Assembly (NCBI GenBank): GCA_012845835.1
Contig: JABAKD010000010.1
Span: forward strand, 2,946,788-3,010,787
Source: Undaria pinnatifida
Taxonomy: Eukaryota; Sar; Phaeophyceae; Laminariales; Alariaceae
Reading direction: 5' to 3'
DNA length: 64,000 bases
The stretch's first letter is position 1. Every line of letters starts with the position of its first letter. Positions 1 through 9,967 of this stretch are shown here, one piece after another. Both the position numbers and the translations under genes were made by a program. The notes beneath the pieces were generated by a model that saw only the letters and a list, made by a program, of their open reading frames with translations, searched no databases and was not told the origin of the DNA.

Positions 1-470
1 GTCGATAAATCCAAGAAATAGCGGGGTGTTCGTGTGGGCATCTATTATGACGGTTTAGTTGGATCCAAGTAGGGTTTACGGTTGAAGGCGTGGCATTTTA
101 GGTGAGGGGGGAAATGACAAACCTGTCCCCTCCCCCCGCAAATGGCCGAAAAAATGTTAAAACACTGTGTTTCCTCGGTGGACTAAGACATTTAGTTTTT
201 TACGAAGTCCTCCTTACGTGTTGGGTATCGAGTCATCCCTCTACAGTGCGGTAGGGGTTGCGCTATTTGGTTCAAACGTTTCTCAACATGTATGATACTG
301 ACCTTGTATAGTGCGGTTGAGCTTTCTCGAGTATATTTGTTTCAGGTCTAGCGCATAGAACCGTTGGTCGGGATGCGCGAACGAATGTTTGCGAAGTCAT
401 GTTTCAGGTGATGATGATGACACTGAGATCCTCATGTTAAGAGCTCAGAAAATGCCGCTACACCCCTAGC
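1..470. other. No gene recognised
   Basis: No convincing reading frame, RNA gene or repeat boundary is visible here. The phrase around 205-250 (tacgaag..., atccctc..., acagtgcggt) loosely resembles part of the dispersed repeat at 3721-3920, so this may be old repeat sequence. Confidence 0.3.
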
Positions 471-499
471 GTCGTGGGGGGTCTCTAATCCCCGGGGAC

Positions 500-2240
500 A
501 ACTTGTAACTCAAAGTTCCAAGGGTATGTTGGGTAAGGTATACCTATACCTGGGTAAGTTTTTGAGGTCGTTCCTAACGTACCTAAAGCTTGGGTAAGGT
601 GTTGACGGCCGTGCCTAACGTACCTAACACTTACGGTAGGTAAGATGTCGGGATCCATAGTTAACGTACCTAAACTTAGGTTAGATATTGAGGTCGTCCC
701 CAGGGTTGCACCTAAACCGGGGTATTTCGTCGACGGGTATATCTATACCCGTGTAAGTACTGGATCGACGTGCCTATCGTTTCGAGGTCCGCCCCTAGCG
801 TACCTAACGTTTGGGTAAGGTATCGGGGTCTGTACCTAACGTACCTAAAACTTAGGTGAGGTATTGAGTTCGTCCCCAAGGTCATACCTAATTTTTTTGG
901 TATTTCGTCGACGGGTATACCAATAATACCCGGGTAAGTATTGCAACGGCGAGTCTATCGTACCTAGGCTTTGTGTAAGGTATCGAGGTCCGCACCCGTG
1001 CGAAAAACGTCAAATTGATGGCGCTGGGCACTAGAACAATATGTACTGGTTGTAATATTCTACTGGCAGCAGCCATCCACTGACTGGGCCTGCCAGTGGG
1101 CTCTGCTCCGATCGTGTATTTTTTATTCAACTTATTTATAGAAACTCGACAATTTTCTTTTTACGAAACATCATGCTGGTATTTTTTTTTTATATAATTA
1201 TTCTAACTACGTCAGCTGTGAGCTCGAAACATTTAGGGTCGATACTGATCTTTGCAAGCTGCATGGATGACAGCCTACTACAAAACCACCCTGTACCCCA
1301 TGGGCTGAAGCGATGGAATAGTATAAACTGCCAGAGTACATGAACGACGCCTCACGAGCCCCTTCTCGTCGATAACGCTTCGGCACGACAAAGTCATCAA
1401 ACGGCTTTTTGTAGTCTCCGCCAACACATCGTACACGTCTTGCGTGTCCCCGTTTATCTTGTAAACAAGCTTGGGAGTGATCACGGCCATTGTCTTGCCC
1501 GGCGCGACCTCTATCACCTCTGACTCGGGACCATCTCTTGTGCTGACTCCCTCGCTGGGTGAAGCTTGGCCCTCGTGGTCTCCACCAGCGGTTTCGCTCA
1601 TTGTCCACGCCGCCACTCTACTCCCGGGGTTGGGCACGTCTGGGCAACAGATGTCCCGGGTGTGTGTCCAGGTGGAAGGTGTCTTGGGTGTGTGGCGGGG
1701 AGACCACATGGCTAGTTGGTTAATTGGCATTTTTAATTTTTTTTTTGTGTGTCCTCGCAGACGACGTCATAGGTACTTCGTATGACGTGCATACTTCGGG
1801 TAAGGTATTTGAGCTCGTACTATACCCGGGTATTTTTCCGACGGGATTACCTATACCCGGGTATTGGGACGACGTACCTATCGTACCCGAAACATAGGTA
1901 AGGCATCGAGGTCCGTACCTAACGTACCAAACACTTAGGAAAAGTGTCGGGGTTCGTACCCATAACGTACCTAAACCTTAAGAAAGATATCGAGGTCGTC
2001 TCCAGGTTCACACCTAAACCCGGGTATTTCGGCGACGGGTATATCTATACTCGGGTAAGTGTTTGAGCGGCGTACCTATCGTACCGAAAACGTAGGTAAG
2101 GTGTCGTGGTCCGTACCTAACGTACCTAACACCTAAGTAAGGCATCGAGGGTAGTACCTAACGTACCTAAGCGTCGGGTACGGGTATATACCCGAGTATT
2201 TTACCCGGGTACACCTAAGTGCGCACTTTACCTAACATAC
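500..2240. repeat. Degenerate GTACCTAA satellite, interrupted
   Basis: Two blocks (about 500-1000 and 1790-2240) are built from a diverged phrase containing CGTACCTAACGTACCTAA, CTTAGGTAAGGTATCGAGGTC-like and ACGGGTATA segments. The landmark TATTTCGTCGACGGGTAT recurs near 725 and 901, with relatives near 1832 and 2027. This implies a higher-order period of about 176-195 bp made of roughly 60 bp subunits. The sequence between about 1000 and 1790 does not carry the motif and looks like an insertion into the array. Confidence 0.75.
1278..1730 (-). CDS. Putative 150-residue ORF inside the satellite insert
   Basis: An ATG-initiated frame of 150 codons lies in the non-satellite segment that splits the GTACCTAA array. 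The middle part, from M-S-E-T-A-G-G onward, has a natural composition, with charged and hydrophobic residues alternating and mostly G/C third positions. I recognise no domain. A second minus-strand frame overlaps it and is also open for 133 codons, so the true frame is uncertain. It could be part of a decayed mobile element rather than a host gene. Confidence 0.25.
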   Translation of the reverse strand: MPINQLAMWSPRHTPKTPSTWTHTRDICCPDVPNPGSRVAAWTMSETAGGDHEGQASPSEGVSTRDGPESEVIEVAPGKTMAVITPKLVYKINGDTQDVYDVLAETTKSRLMTLSCRSVIDEKGLVRRRSCTLAVYTIPSLQPMGYRVVL

Positions 2241-2439
2241 TCTTGCAAAGTTATATCCGTAAGACGAGAAGGAGCATGCCTCCTCTGATACCAAACGAAA
2301 GCGTCCGCCGCCTTGGGAGTACCCGAAACCCCTGTTCGACCTACGGTGGATTATCGGACCCAAGTGCCGCAACTCGTAACTTTATAATGTGAACGTACAA
2401 GCGCATCGAGGTTGCTTGGATATACTTTTGCTTGTATTG

Positions 2440-2620
2440 ATTGCTTTTTGTTTGCCGGATGCCTGCTGACCAGAAGGGGGGCGGCAAATATCATTTAGGC
2501 ATGCGATAAGAGCACGCCAGAAAACGAGGGAACACCTGCTCATTAGAACGCCATAACGGGGGAAGAGGATATCATAACATTAGCCCACCCTGAAGGGCCG
2601 TATTTGCAGATTCATGGAAA
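2440..2620. repeat. Diverged direct repeat, left flank of 72 bp array
   Basis: This segment (cctgctgaccagaaggggggcggc ... ccataacgggggaagaggatatcataac) is a diverged copy of 3530-3690. The two copies lie in the same orientation on either side of the tandem array at 2640-3300, so the array sits inside a repeat-bounded unit of about 1.2 kb. Confidence 0.6.
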
Positions 2621-2639
2621 GATCAGGTGGAACTAAACG

Positions 2640-3300
2640 AAAACGGCTAACGTTTAGCTGCCATAAGTTACCCGCCGAAACTGAGAGCGCGCAGCGCCTC
2701 TGGTCTCCGTGAAGGCGGCCGACTTTAGCTGCTGTACATTTTCCGCTAGAAGTGGAAGCCCAGAATGATTCGTCGTCCCCGCGAAGACGACCGTGCTATA
2801 CCTGCCGTAGGTAGGCCACCGGAACCAAGAGCACGCAGCGCACCTGGTCCCTGCAAACACGGTCGGTTCTACCGTCGTAACTTTACCGCAGGAGCAAGGT
2901 ACGTGTGGCACCCCTGGTCCCCGCGAAGACAACCCTAGTCGTATTTCGTACGCCTACCGCCGGAACCAGACGCGCGCAGCGCTTCTGGTCCCCGTGAAGG
3001 CGACACTAGCGGTAATAACGTACGTTTACCGCCGGCACTACGCGGGCACAGTGCGTCTGGTCCCCGCGGAGACGACATTAGTCTGAACGCCGTACGAGTG
3101 TCGCGGAAACCACGCGCGTGCAGCGCTCCGAGTCCCCGTGAAGACAGACACTGGCCTAATACCATACGTGCCCCGCCGGAACGAGGCGCGCGCTGCGCTC
3201 CTGGTCCCCACGAAGACGACACTAGTCGAACTATAGTACGTTTACCGCCGGAACCAGGTGCGCGCAGCGATCCTGACCCCCTCGGCATCGACACTCATCG
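2640..3300. repeat. Tandem array, about 72 bp units, roughly nine copies
   Basis: A unit containing ACCGCCGGAACCAG, GCGCGCAGCG, CTGGTCCCCGCGAAGACGAC and TAGTCG..GTACGTTT repeats with a spacing near 72 bp; clear unit starts lie near 2959, 3030, 3098, 3172 and 3245. Units at the left end are more diverged. Because 72 is a multiple of three, all frames stay open (for example 2935-3294 on the minus strand and 3098-3430 on the plus strand), but these look like by-products of the repeat and not genes. Confidence 0.75.
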
Positions 3301-3529
3301 TACTATATCCCGTGCGAAACCCACGACTCCACCGTTTAAGGCATCCAGAACGCCCAGGAGTGACTCCCAGGATGTGAGAATACCGAATGCGCAAAATACT
3401 ATAAATATTTTTCCAACGATGCCAGTGTGAAGGTATAAGAGGTGTGGTCCTAGGGGTTGACTAATGCTATGCAGGGGTTCCTTTGGCTCTGCTCTGGTCG
3501 GTCACACGAGGGTTGCTTTGGATGTTGTA

Positions 3530-3690
3530 TCTCTTGCACTAGATGCTTTCTACCCGCCTGATGACTTCTGACAAGAAGGGGCGGCGCCTCTCGTTCAGGC
3601 AGGTGATAACGCCTGCCAGGAAATGAAAGAACACTTGCTATAAATCATGTCGCCACAACGGGGGAGTGGGGATACCATAACTGAAACTTT
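3530..3690. repeat. Diverged direct repeat, right flank of 72 bp array
   Basis: Same-orientation partner of 2440-2620. Shared phrases include GACTTCTGACAAGAAGGGG, GCCAGGAAATGAAAGAACAC and ACAACGGGGGAGTGGGGATA, each with a counterpart in the left copy. Confidence 0.6.
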
Positions 3691-3720
3691 TTGGTTGTTG
3701 GGTTCTATCGCTTATCCCAT

Positions 3721-3920
3721 ATTATTATTATTTTTGCCCTCCGACAAATAGCGTAGATGCCGTTCCGATGTAAATCGAATATCCTTCCATAAAGCAGTTG
3801 TTAGTATCTACGAAGTCGAGTATCCCTCCTTAAAACAGTGTTATCTTCTGCCAACCATTTCCTCATTTCACTTTCCCACATCTTCTCCTTTTATCTACTG
3901 CTTCCTTTCCTTACATATGT
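3721..3920. repeat. Dispersed repeat A, copy 1
   Basis: Closely similar to 12113-12285 in the same orientation: both run from an ATT-rich start through TTGCCCTCCGACAAA, GCGTAGATGCCGTTCCGATG and ATATCCTTCCATAAA to a TTTCCTCATTT / CCCACATCTTC tail. The second copy sits inside the palindromic satellite. No coding content is seen. Confidence 0.8.
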
Positions 3921-5000
3921 TTTAGCTATTAGTCTACCTTAATCCTCATCAACATAAACGACTGACACGAGAGTGGCCTCCATTTTGCATCCATCATGTA
4001 CGCGCTGCTCTCGTCACCGTAATATCTAGTGTAGCTCGATGTACAGCACACCTGACAAAGCAAGAAGAGGGTTAGCGCGGCCGCCGATGTGTGTGTTAGC
4101 TATCGGTGCCCGTGGCGGTATGGGCGTCAGTCGTTGGAGATCGTTTCAGGGATAATAAAACCCTATCTTGGTAACTGGTATACCTAAGGAAAGTGCTACA
4201 TCATCGGGTGATTGGATGGAGTGACAGACCGACGGAGGGACATACATTGACATTCTACCACATACATAAGAGACCCCAGCTGACGCTGGAGAATTTTCTC
4301 TCAAAACTAAGTGTATTCCCGCTTGAAGTTTGCAACAGCAACAGGCAGTCAGCCGTTGTCAGCATATCAGTACCCTTGGCCAAAACCAAGGCATACTCAC
4401 GTGGTATCGCTACATGCATTTCTTTTGATCATCGTCGTGATACGCATGATACAATGGACCTTTTCTAACCAGGTACGAGACCAGGTATGATAGTACAAGG
4501 TTCGCCTTCGGGATGGGGTTGGACACATGCCACGGTAGAGGTGCACCCTTTCTTTTCCGAAGACTCCTCACAGGAGGAGCGCTACACTCCGCCCAAAAAC
4601 CGATCCTCAGAAAACTGAAAGTGCATCCTGATGAAAACCCGACAACCTAGGTATACAAAACAGTCACGTAACAAAAATACGAATCACATTCCGACGATTT
4701 CGGGTCAAGGAGCCCGTCATTCAGAAACTACCATTTAGCCCAAACGTGATACCTCTATCGCAGCACCCGTCGTTGCCTTCATATCCCGGGGACGCCCTAA
4801 GCCCAACAGGGGGAACACACTCTTTCCACTGATGATATGTATGAGCTACTGCGTTTTGCTGCTGCATGCTTTGTATAATACCTGGTATGAGGTCCGACAA
4901 TGTGTCTTTAATTGTTGCATTGAATGTGGAAATGTTGTCGTGGTTCGATCTCCTGCTGCTACGTACCAACCACACACATACACCGTGACTACTGGAACAA
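3920..5000. other. No gene recognised
   Basis: Only short unsupported reading frames occur here, the longest 91 codons at 4193-4468. They show neither domain signals nor splice-bounded coding character. Confidence 0.3.
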
Positions 5001-5138
5001 GGGCAAGATCTTGAAGCACCGCCGCCGTTGTACCGCTGCTACTGTGCCGTGCTGAGCTGTATACTGATTTTGTGTCTGCGAGGCTGAGCGCTTGCTTAAA
5101 AAAAAAATAGAGACCATTCTTCTTGATCGCTTTGTGTG

Positions 5139-5521
5139 CCTATGACAGCACACACTCCACTTACACATACAGACGTGCACACACATGCACATACACACAG
5201 AGTCATCGCCCGTGCCTGACACAAAGGACAAAATTCACAGCGCGGCTGATGTTGTACCGTTACTGTCACAAATACAAAGCCTGGAGGGCCGTGTGTGACG
5301 CAGAAGCAAAGCTGCAGAGCGAGAGAAAACAGGAACAATATGGGTTTCTACGGGCCCTGCGTGGCTCGGCGAAGCAGAACGCAACCCCTCGAAAAATTAG
5401 TTGTTCAAGCAACTTTGGTATTTCAGAGCACGTGGCACGGACCTCGGCCTGGATCCAGACGTGCATCATAATGCACCGACGGCCCCGCTGTATGACACGC
5501 AGCCGAAAGCGCGAGAAATAA
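5139..5521 (+). other. CA-rich microsatellite and a weak possible exon
   Basis: About 5139-5205 is a CA-rich simple repeat. It is followed by an open stretch (about 5247-5521) whose middle reads as a charged helical peptide (AVCDAEAKLQSERKQEQYGF). There is no in-frame initiator with context, no clear acceptor and no homologue I recognise, so this is only a candidate exon. Confidence 0.2.
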
Positions 5522-5745
5522 CCTTCAGATAACTAAAAAAAGACTATTTTGTACGTGTGAACTGTACAACAAATTAATAAAATACAGAATGTCAATATTG
5601 TGGGTGGCCGCTCTGTAGGTTTACACCTTTGAATCACCATTTTTTCTCGCACGAGTGCCGATAGACCGATATGATACTTCAGATTTCGCCACTGCTTTCC
5701 CTGCGCGTGTGCCATAGCACCCGGCACCCACATGTTATAGAATTA

Positions 5746-5985
5746 TGTACGTACCTAGCTCTAACGTATGAAGGTAGGCCCCTAGAATGGTTCTGGGGGA
5801 CCTGATGTAGTAGTTGACTGTTCCAGGATGGCGTTCCTTAGATCCTAAAGTGGTCACCCCCGTAGATGTGGCGGGGGATTGATATGATAGCATCCACCGT
5901 CCCCATCGAATCACTTGGAGCCTTGACCGTACCAAGCCTTGAGCTATGAAAGAAGTAATGCACGAGAAGAAGCTGAGCACCCCTT
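5746..5985. repeat. Dispersed repeat B, copy 1
   Basis: A segment of about 240 bp, closely matched in the same orientation at 6402-6625. Shared landmarks are CCTAGAA..GTTCTGG, CTGATGTAGTA, AGGATGGCGTTCCTTAGA, CCATCGAATCACTTGGAG and CCTTGACCGTACCAAG. No coding signal is visible. Confidence 0.8.
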
Positions 5986-6401
5986 AGGCCCCACGTTACA
6001 GGCATCCCATTGTTCCCCCTTTGCAGCGTTGACATATTTTCATTTTTCCTTTTTGTCTTTGTTTCTGCTTCTACACCTTTTTATTATTCCCCTTCGCATC
6101 CTTGTGGACTCCGATGCCTACCCGCTCGCGTTTTCGTAGCCCAATTGTTGGTATATTGCAAGTGCAGACCCGATCTCGAGCTCCCACACACTGTTGTGAG
6201 ATCCACCACGGGAATCGAACTCTTGCAAGAGGCGTGTTAGCATATCTAGAGGCATGGGAGAATATATAGCCATCGTTTGTTTCAAACAGCCACATCTTTG
6301 ATCCCCTTTCCAGTTTCTGGATGTTTTGTTGACACCATTTTGCCAGTATTGTCGATCTGTATCTACGACTATTCAGAGTGGGCTAATGTTATGGAGTGGT
6401 G

Positions 6402-6625
6402 TGCGTACATAGCTAAATATATGAAGATAGACACCTAGAACAGTCCTGGTGGACTTGATGTAGTATTCGGCTGTACCAGGATTGTGTTCCTTAGACCCTA
6501 AAGTGATCACTCGCAGATATGTGGTAGGGGATTTATGTACTCGTAGTATCTGCCGTCCCCATTGAATCACTTGGAGTCTTGACCGTACCAAGTCTTGGTT
6601 TTAGAGAGAACTAATCTACGAGAAA
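6402..6625. repeat. Dispersed repeat B, copy 2
   Basis: Direct-orientation partner of 5746-5985 (for example AATCACTTGGAGTCTTGACC and GTTCCTTAGACCCTAAAGTG). The copies are about 650 bp apart and diverged by perhaps 20 percent by eye. Confidence 0.8.
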
Positions 6626-6784
6626 TATCTAAACAACGCGAAGCGGTGCACTTCCCAACCTCGACATACTCCTGTATACATTACCACTCGGCAGCACTTT
6701 GACACACACCCAACGGACCCACAGCCACAGCAGCGCCCTAATTTCGGTATCCCCTCTCCCCTCCAGTGGCGTTATGATTATGTT

Positions 6785-8095
6785 TGGGACATGGTCAAAG
6801 AGGGGTGTACCCCCGTGTTGTTTTGTCATTTGGGGGTATAGGGAAAACACGCCCGCGGAACGTGCTCGCGCTCGCCCCCACCTAACTGCCTAAAATTAAA
6901 TTCTGACGCGATGCCAAGACACCCGCAGCCCATGCCGAGCGCGCACGCCGTTTTTTTTTCTCGGGCACGGTATTGGGACCAACGGGGCCGCGGTGAAAGA
7001 GGGGAAAAAACAAATCCCCCTTTAGACTACAACGTGGGGGGGTGTACCCCCCCCCAAATCTACTAAACGTATCTACTATCCCCTGTTGAACGCATTTCTC
7101 CTCTTTATGACCGAAACCATACCCCCTTTTGACCAAATACGACACCTAACGAGCGCAATGCGGACGGCTACATGTCACCGCCCAATAGCCCGCGTGTTAC
7201 GGCAGCGTTGCGGGCCTGGGTTCGCCATTCTTTATCTCCCTGTGTTCACCATGTTACGGCAGTGTTGTGGGCCTGTGTCATGCTATTCCATCTCACCTCG
7301 CTGCCTGGGAGTTCGTACGTACAGACCTTAGCGAGAACCAGCGGTACATTTTGTTCCTTTCGTTCCTCCGGGATTTCCACCCAGCACAGCGACAGATTGT
7401 TCAAGTTCCCCAGTTACTAGCAACGTGACCAAGCGGTTGGGTATCGTAAGCACGGGGGACGATGTATGCATACGAGCGAGTAGCGTTCATGCACGTGTGA
7501 ACAGTGGTTTGCCTTTCATTTTCATTTCTGACTTTTTTTTCTGTCACGTGGGAAGCGCTTAATAAGCATGAGATGCATAGAGGAGGTGCAGTTTGGAGTC
7601 TGCATCACCCTCGTGAACGGCGTTATAATTCAGCGGCGCAACCGCTCTAAACGAAACGAAACATTCATCATCACACCCCACAGAGTTTCTTCCACCGCGT
7701 GCTCTGCGCCTAATGCATCGAGAATATACATCCACGACTCATTAGATTTTTTTGTGCTTCCACGTCCCCTCCGCAACACGAATACACCACCAGCGGAACA
7801 TCCAGTCTTTGCGAGTATTAAAAGTTGCGATCGTTTGTCTCCGAAAAATGAAGGCACAAGACACAAACGAAACAAAACAATCTTTACGGACGAAATCAAT
7901 GAATTTGCTTCTTGTATTACACAAAATGGGAGAACCAAAACACATATCTTAGGTGGTAAGTGCGTGTGCTGCACGGGGCTCGGTGCTGTTCTCGGTGGTG
8001 GTACCCGGGGCTCAGTGCTGTGGTCAGTGCCCAGTTATCAAGCTACACACACCAGCACGGTTCACATCGAACGCACAGCACAGACACACGGCGGC
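6785..8095 (+). repeat. Large inverted repeat, left arm
   Basis: Segments 6785-7190 and about 7780-8095 match, in reverse complement, the right arm at 9083-9755. Landmarks shared with the reversed right arm include GGGGTGTACCCCCGTGTT, GGGGGTATAGGGAAAAC, CGCGGAACGTGC, CTGCCTAAAATTAAATTCTG, AGCGGAACATCCAG and CACATCGAACGCACAGCAC. About 577 bp (7198-7775) in this arm has no counterpart in the right arm. Open frames in both arms share peptide similarity, but both also share the DNA, so I do not claim a gene. Confidence 0.7.
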
Positions 8096-8257
8096 TTGGA
8101 CCGCAGAGCCAGGTAGATCAGCTCCTTACCAAAGGGAGAAAGGGGAAACAAACAGAGGCCGCAAACAGCGCTAGTACTCGTATCCGAACTCGTCGTTTTG
8201 CAGCACATCATATTAGTCTAAATAATGAGACAAAACGTACACAGCAGCATGCTGAAG

Positions 8258-8440
8258 TAGAAGTTACTCTATAGTGCCGGTTGAGTAATACCAGTCGCCA
8301 GCTTAAGTGCCTGTAAAATCGCTTGGCACAGATGGGAACAAGCAGTTCTAGAAGTAGGGTAGTGCCGGTTGTCGCTATGGCGCCGGTAGTTCTGGCTGGC
8401 ACATACCGGCATTATAGAGGGACCACTTATAGTACTGGTA
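8258..8440. repeat. Dispersed repeat I, copy 1
   Basis: This copy resembles 59410-59594 closely and 49403-49572 more distantly. Landmarks are ATAGTGCCGGTTGAGTA, AGTGCCTGTAAAATCG, TTGGCACAGATGGGAACAA and CTGGCACATACCGGCA. Copies are about 180 bp and non-coding; the internal ATAGTGCCGGT phrases recur within each copy. Confidence 0.75.
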
Positions 8441-8556
8441 TATACGAGTACTATTAATAGTAGCGCTGTTTACGGCCTGTGTGTTCTGCCCTTTTCCCTC
8501 TGCGAAGGAGTTTATCCACCCGCCTTTTTCAGGGTCCAAGCCCGCCGGGTGTCTGT

Positions 8557-9078
8557 TGTTATAAGGCTTAGTGAGTGGTCAAACGGACTAATACCCCTCT
8601 AATTCCTTAACAAATGGCGTCGTCGGCAGGACGTGGGTTTTATATATTTACAGGTCCGCCCGTATATCCGGCCGACCTGCTATCCCGCCGTTTCAGGGGG
8701 GGAGAGTGTTATAAGGCTTAGTTTGGGTAAACTATTGGTTAACCTTTTGTAAGTGGTCAAACGGACTAATACCCCACTAATACCTTAACATATGGCGTCG
8801 TCGACAGACCATGGGTTTTTGGGTCGTGGGTTCGATCCCCACATACATCCACCATAATAAACTTTTTCAGATTTTCCCCATGTCGAACTTGAAAAATACT
8901 CTCCTTGGTATCCCCAGGGAATGAAACCGCTTGGATATTGACAGGTCCGCCGTATATCCGGCCGACCTGCTATCCCGCCGTTTCAGGGGGGGAGAGTGTT
9001 ATAAGGCTTAGTTTGGGTACGCCAGGTTAACCTTTTGCAAGTGGTCAAACGGACTAATACCCCACTAATACCTTAACA
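8557..9078 (+). mobile_element. TRIM-type retroelement cluster (three LTRs, two internal regions)
   Basis: Three short terminal repeats are arranged in tandem: 8557-8612 (shortened), 8707-8790 and 8997-9078. Each begins TGTTATAAGGCTTAG and ends CCTTAACA, giving TG...CA ends. Directly downstream of the first two lies a primer-binding-site-like sequence, TGGCGTCGTCGGCAGGA at 8615-8631 and TGGCGTCGTCGACAGA at 8793-8808. Directly upstream of the second and third lies the purine tract AGGGGGGGAGAG (8695-8706, 8985-8996). The cluster is bounded by CTGT at 8553-8556 and 9079-9082, a plausible 4 bp target duplication. No coding capacity exists, so movement would need proteins from another LTR element. 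The cluster lies near the centre of the large inverted repeat. Confidence 0.8.
8826..8854 (+). other. tRNA 3'-half-like sequence inside the TRIM internal region
   Basis: GTGGG-TTCGATC-CCCAC forms a perfect 5 bp T-arm with a 7 base loop (8826-8842). It is followed by ATACATCCACCA, resembling an acceptor 3' strand ending in CCA. There is no matching 5' half, so this is not a tRNA gene. Confidence 0.5.
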
Positions 9079-9082
9079 CTGT

Positions 9083-9755
9083 GCTGTGCGTTCGATGTGA
9101 GCCGTGCTGGTGTGTGTGCCCGACAACGGAGCACCGAGCACAGCACCGAGCCCCGGGCAGCACACGCACCTACGGCGACCTACGACATGTCTGGTTCGCC
9201 TATTTTGTGTATCACAAGAAGCAAACGCGTTTGTTTTCATCCGTGAATACTTGTTTTGTTTTGGTTGTTTCCTGTTACGTGATTTTTTGGGAGACGAATG
9301 ATCGCGACTACTCGCAACTACTACTGGATGTTCCGCTGGTAGTGTATGCGGGTTGTTTGGCGGCGACGTGTAGCAGTCCTTGTTGTATTCGCTTTTGAGG
9401 GTGTCGTACTTGGTCAAAAGGGGGTATGGGTTCGATCATAAGGAGGAGAAATGTAGTCAGCAGGGGGTAGTAGACAAAAATTACCAGGAAGTAGATTTGG
9501 GGTGGTACAACCCCCCACGTTGTAGGAATATTTTTCCTCCTCTGTCGCCGCGGCCCCGTTAGCCCCAATACCGCGCCTGAAAAAAAAACGGTGTGCGTGC
9601 GCGGCATGGGCTGTGGGTGTCTTGGCGGCGCGTCAGAATTTAATTTCAGGCAGTTTGAGGCAAGCATGGGCACGTTCCGCGGACGCGTTTTCCCTATACC
9701 CCCAAGTGACAAAAAAACACGGGGGTGTACCCCCCTTTGGCCATTTCCCTTTGTG
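9083..9755 (-). repeat. Large inverted repeat, right arm
   Basis: Reverse-complement partner of the left arm (6785-8095). It starts right after the last TRIM LTR and its putative target duplication and lacks the 577 bp present in the left arm. A 114-codon minus-strand frame (9073-9417) resembles the left-arm frame at 7568-8116 (shared A-E-H-P-V and C-V-C-C..G-L-G-A-V-L). Confidence 0.7.
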
Positions 9756-9912
9756 TTTTGTGCCACCTCAATATATAGTCTATACCTGGCAGGCGTTATA
9801 TCGCCTGCCTGGAAGATGAATTACTCGTTCGTTGGTCAGCAGACTTGTCCAGGCGCTACACACAGCAAGTGAAGCATCCACATGTGAGTGATCCGAGCAG
9901 AGCCAGGTTGAT

Positions 9913-9967
9913 AGAAACAGCAGTACCCGGGCAGCAGTATAGCCGAGCCCCGGGTACTGCTGTTTCT
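9913..9967. other. 19 bp perfect inverted repeat (hairpin)
   Basis: AGAAACAGCAGTACCCGGG at 9913-9931 is exactly complementary to CCCGGGTACTGCTGTTTCT at 9949-9967, with a 17 base spacer. Flanking GTTGAT and ATCGAC could extend the stem across a bulge. Function is unknown. Confidence 0.85.

Noticed and set aside
2935-3430. Open frames on both strands through the 72 bp array
   Set aside because: The repeat period is a multiple of three, so frames stay open by construction; composition is Arg/Gly/Pro-rich and there is no start or splice context.
7568-8116. 182-codon plus-strand ORF in the left arm of the inverted repeat
   Set aside because: Similarity to the right-arm ORF is explained by shared DNA; the arms' frames do not stay aligned over their length and third-position bias is absent.
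8826-8854. tRNA gene in the TRIM cluster
   Set aside because: Only the T-arm and a 3' strand are present; there is no D-arm, anticodon arm or 5' acceptor strand.
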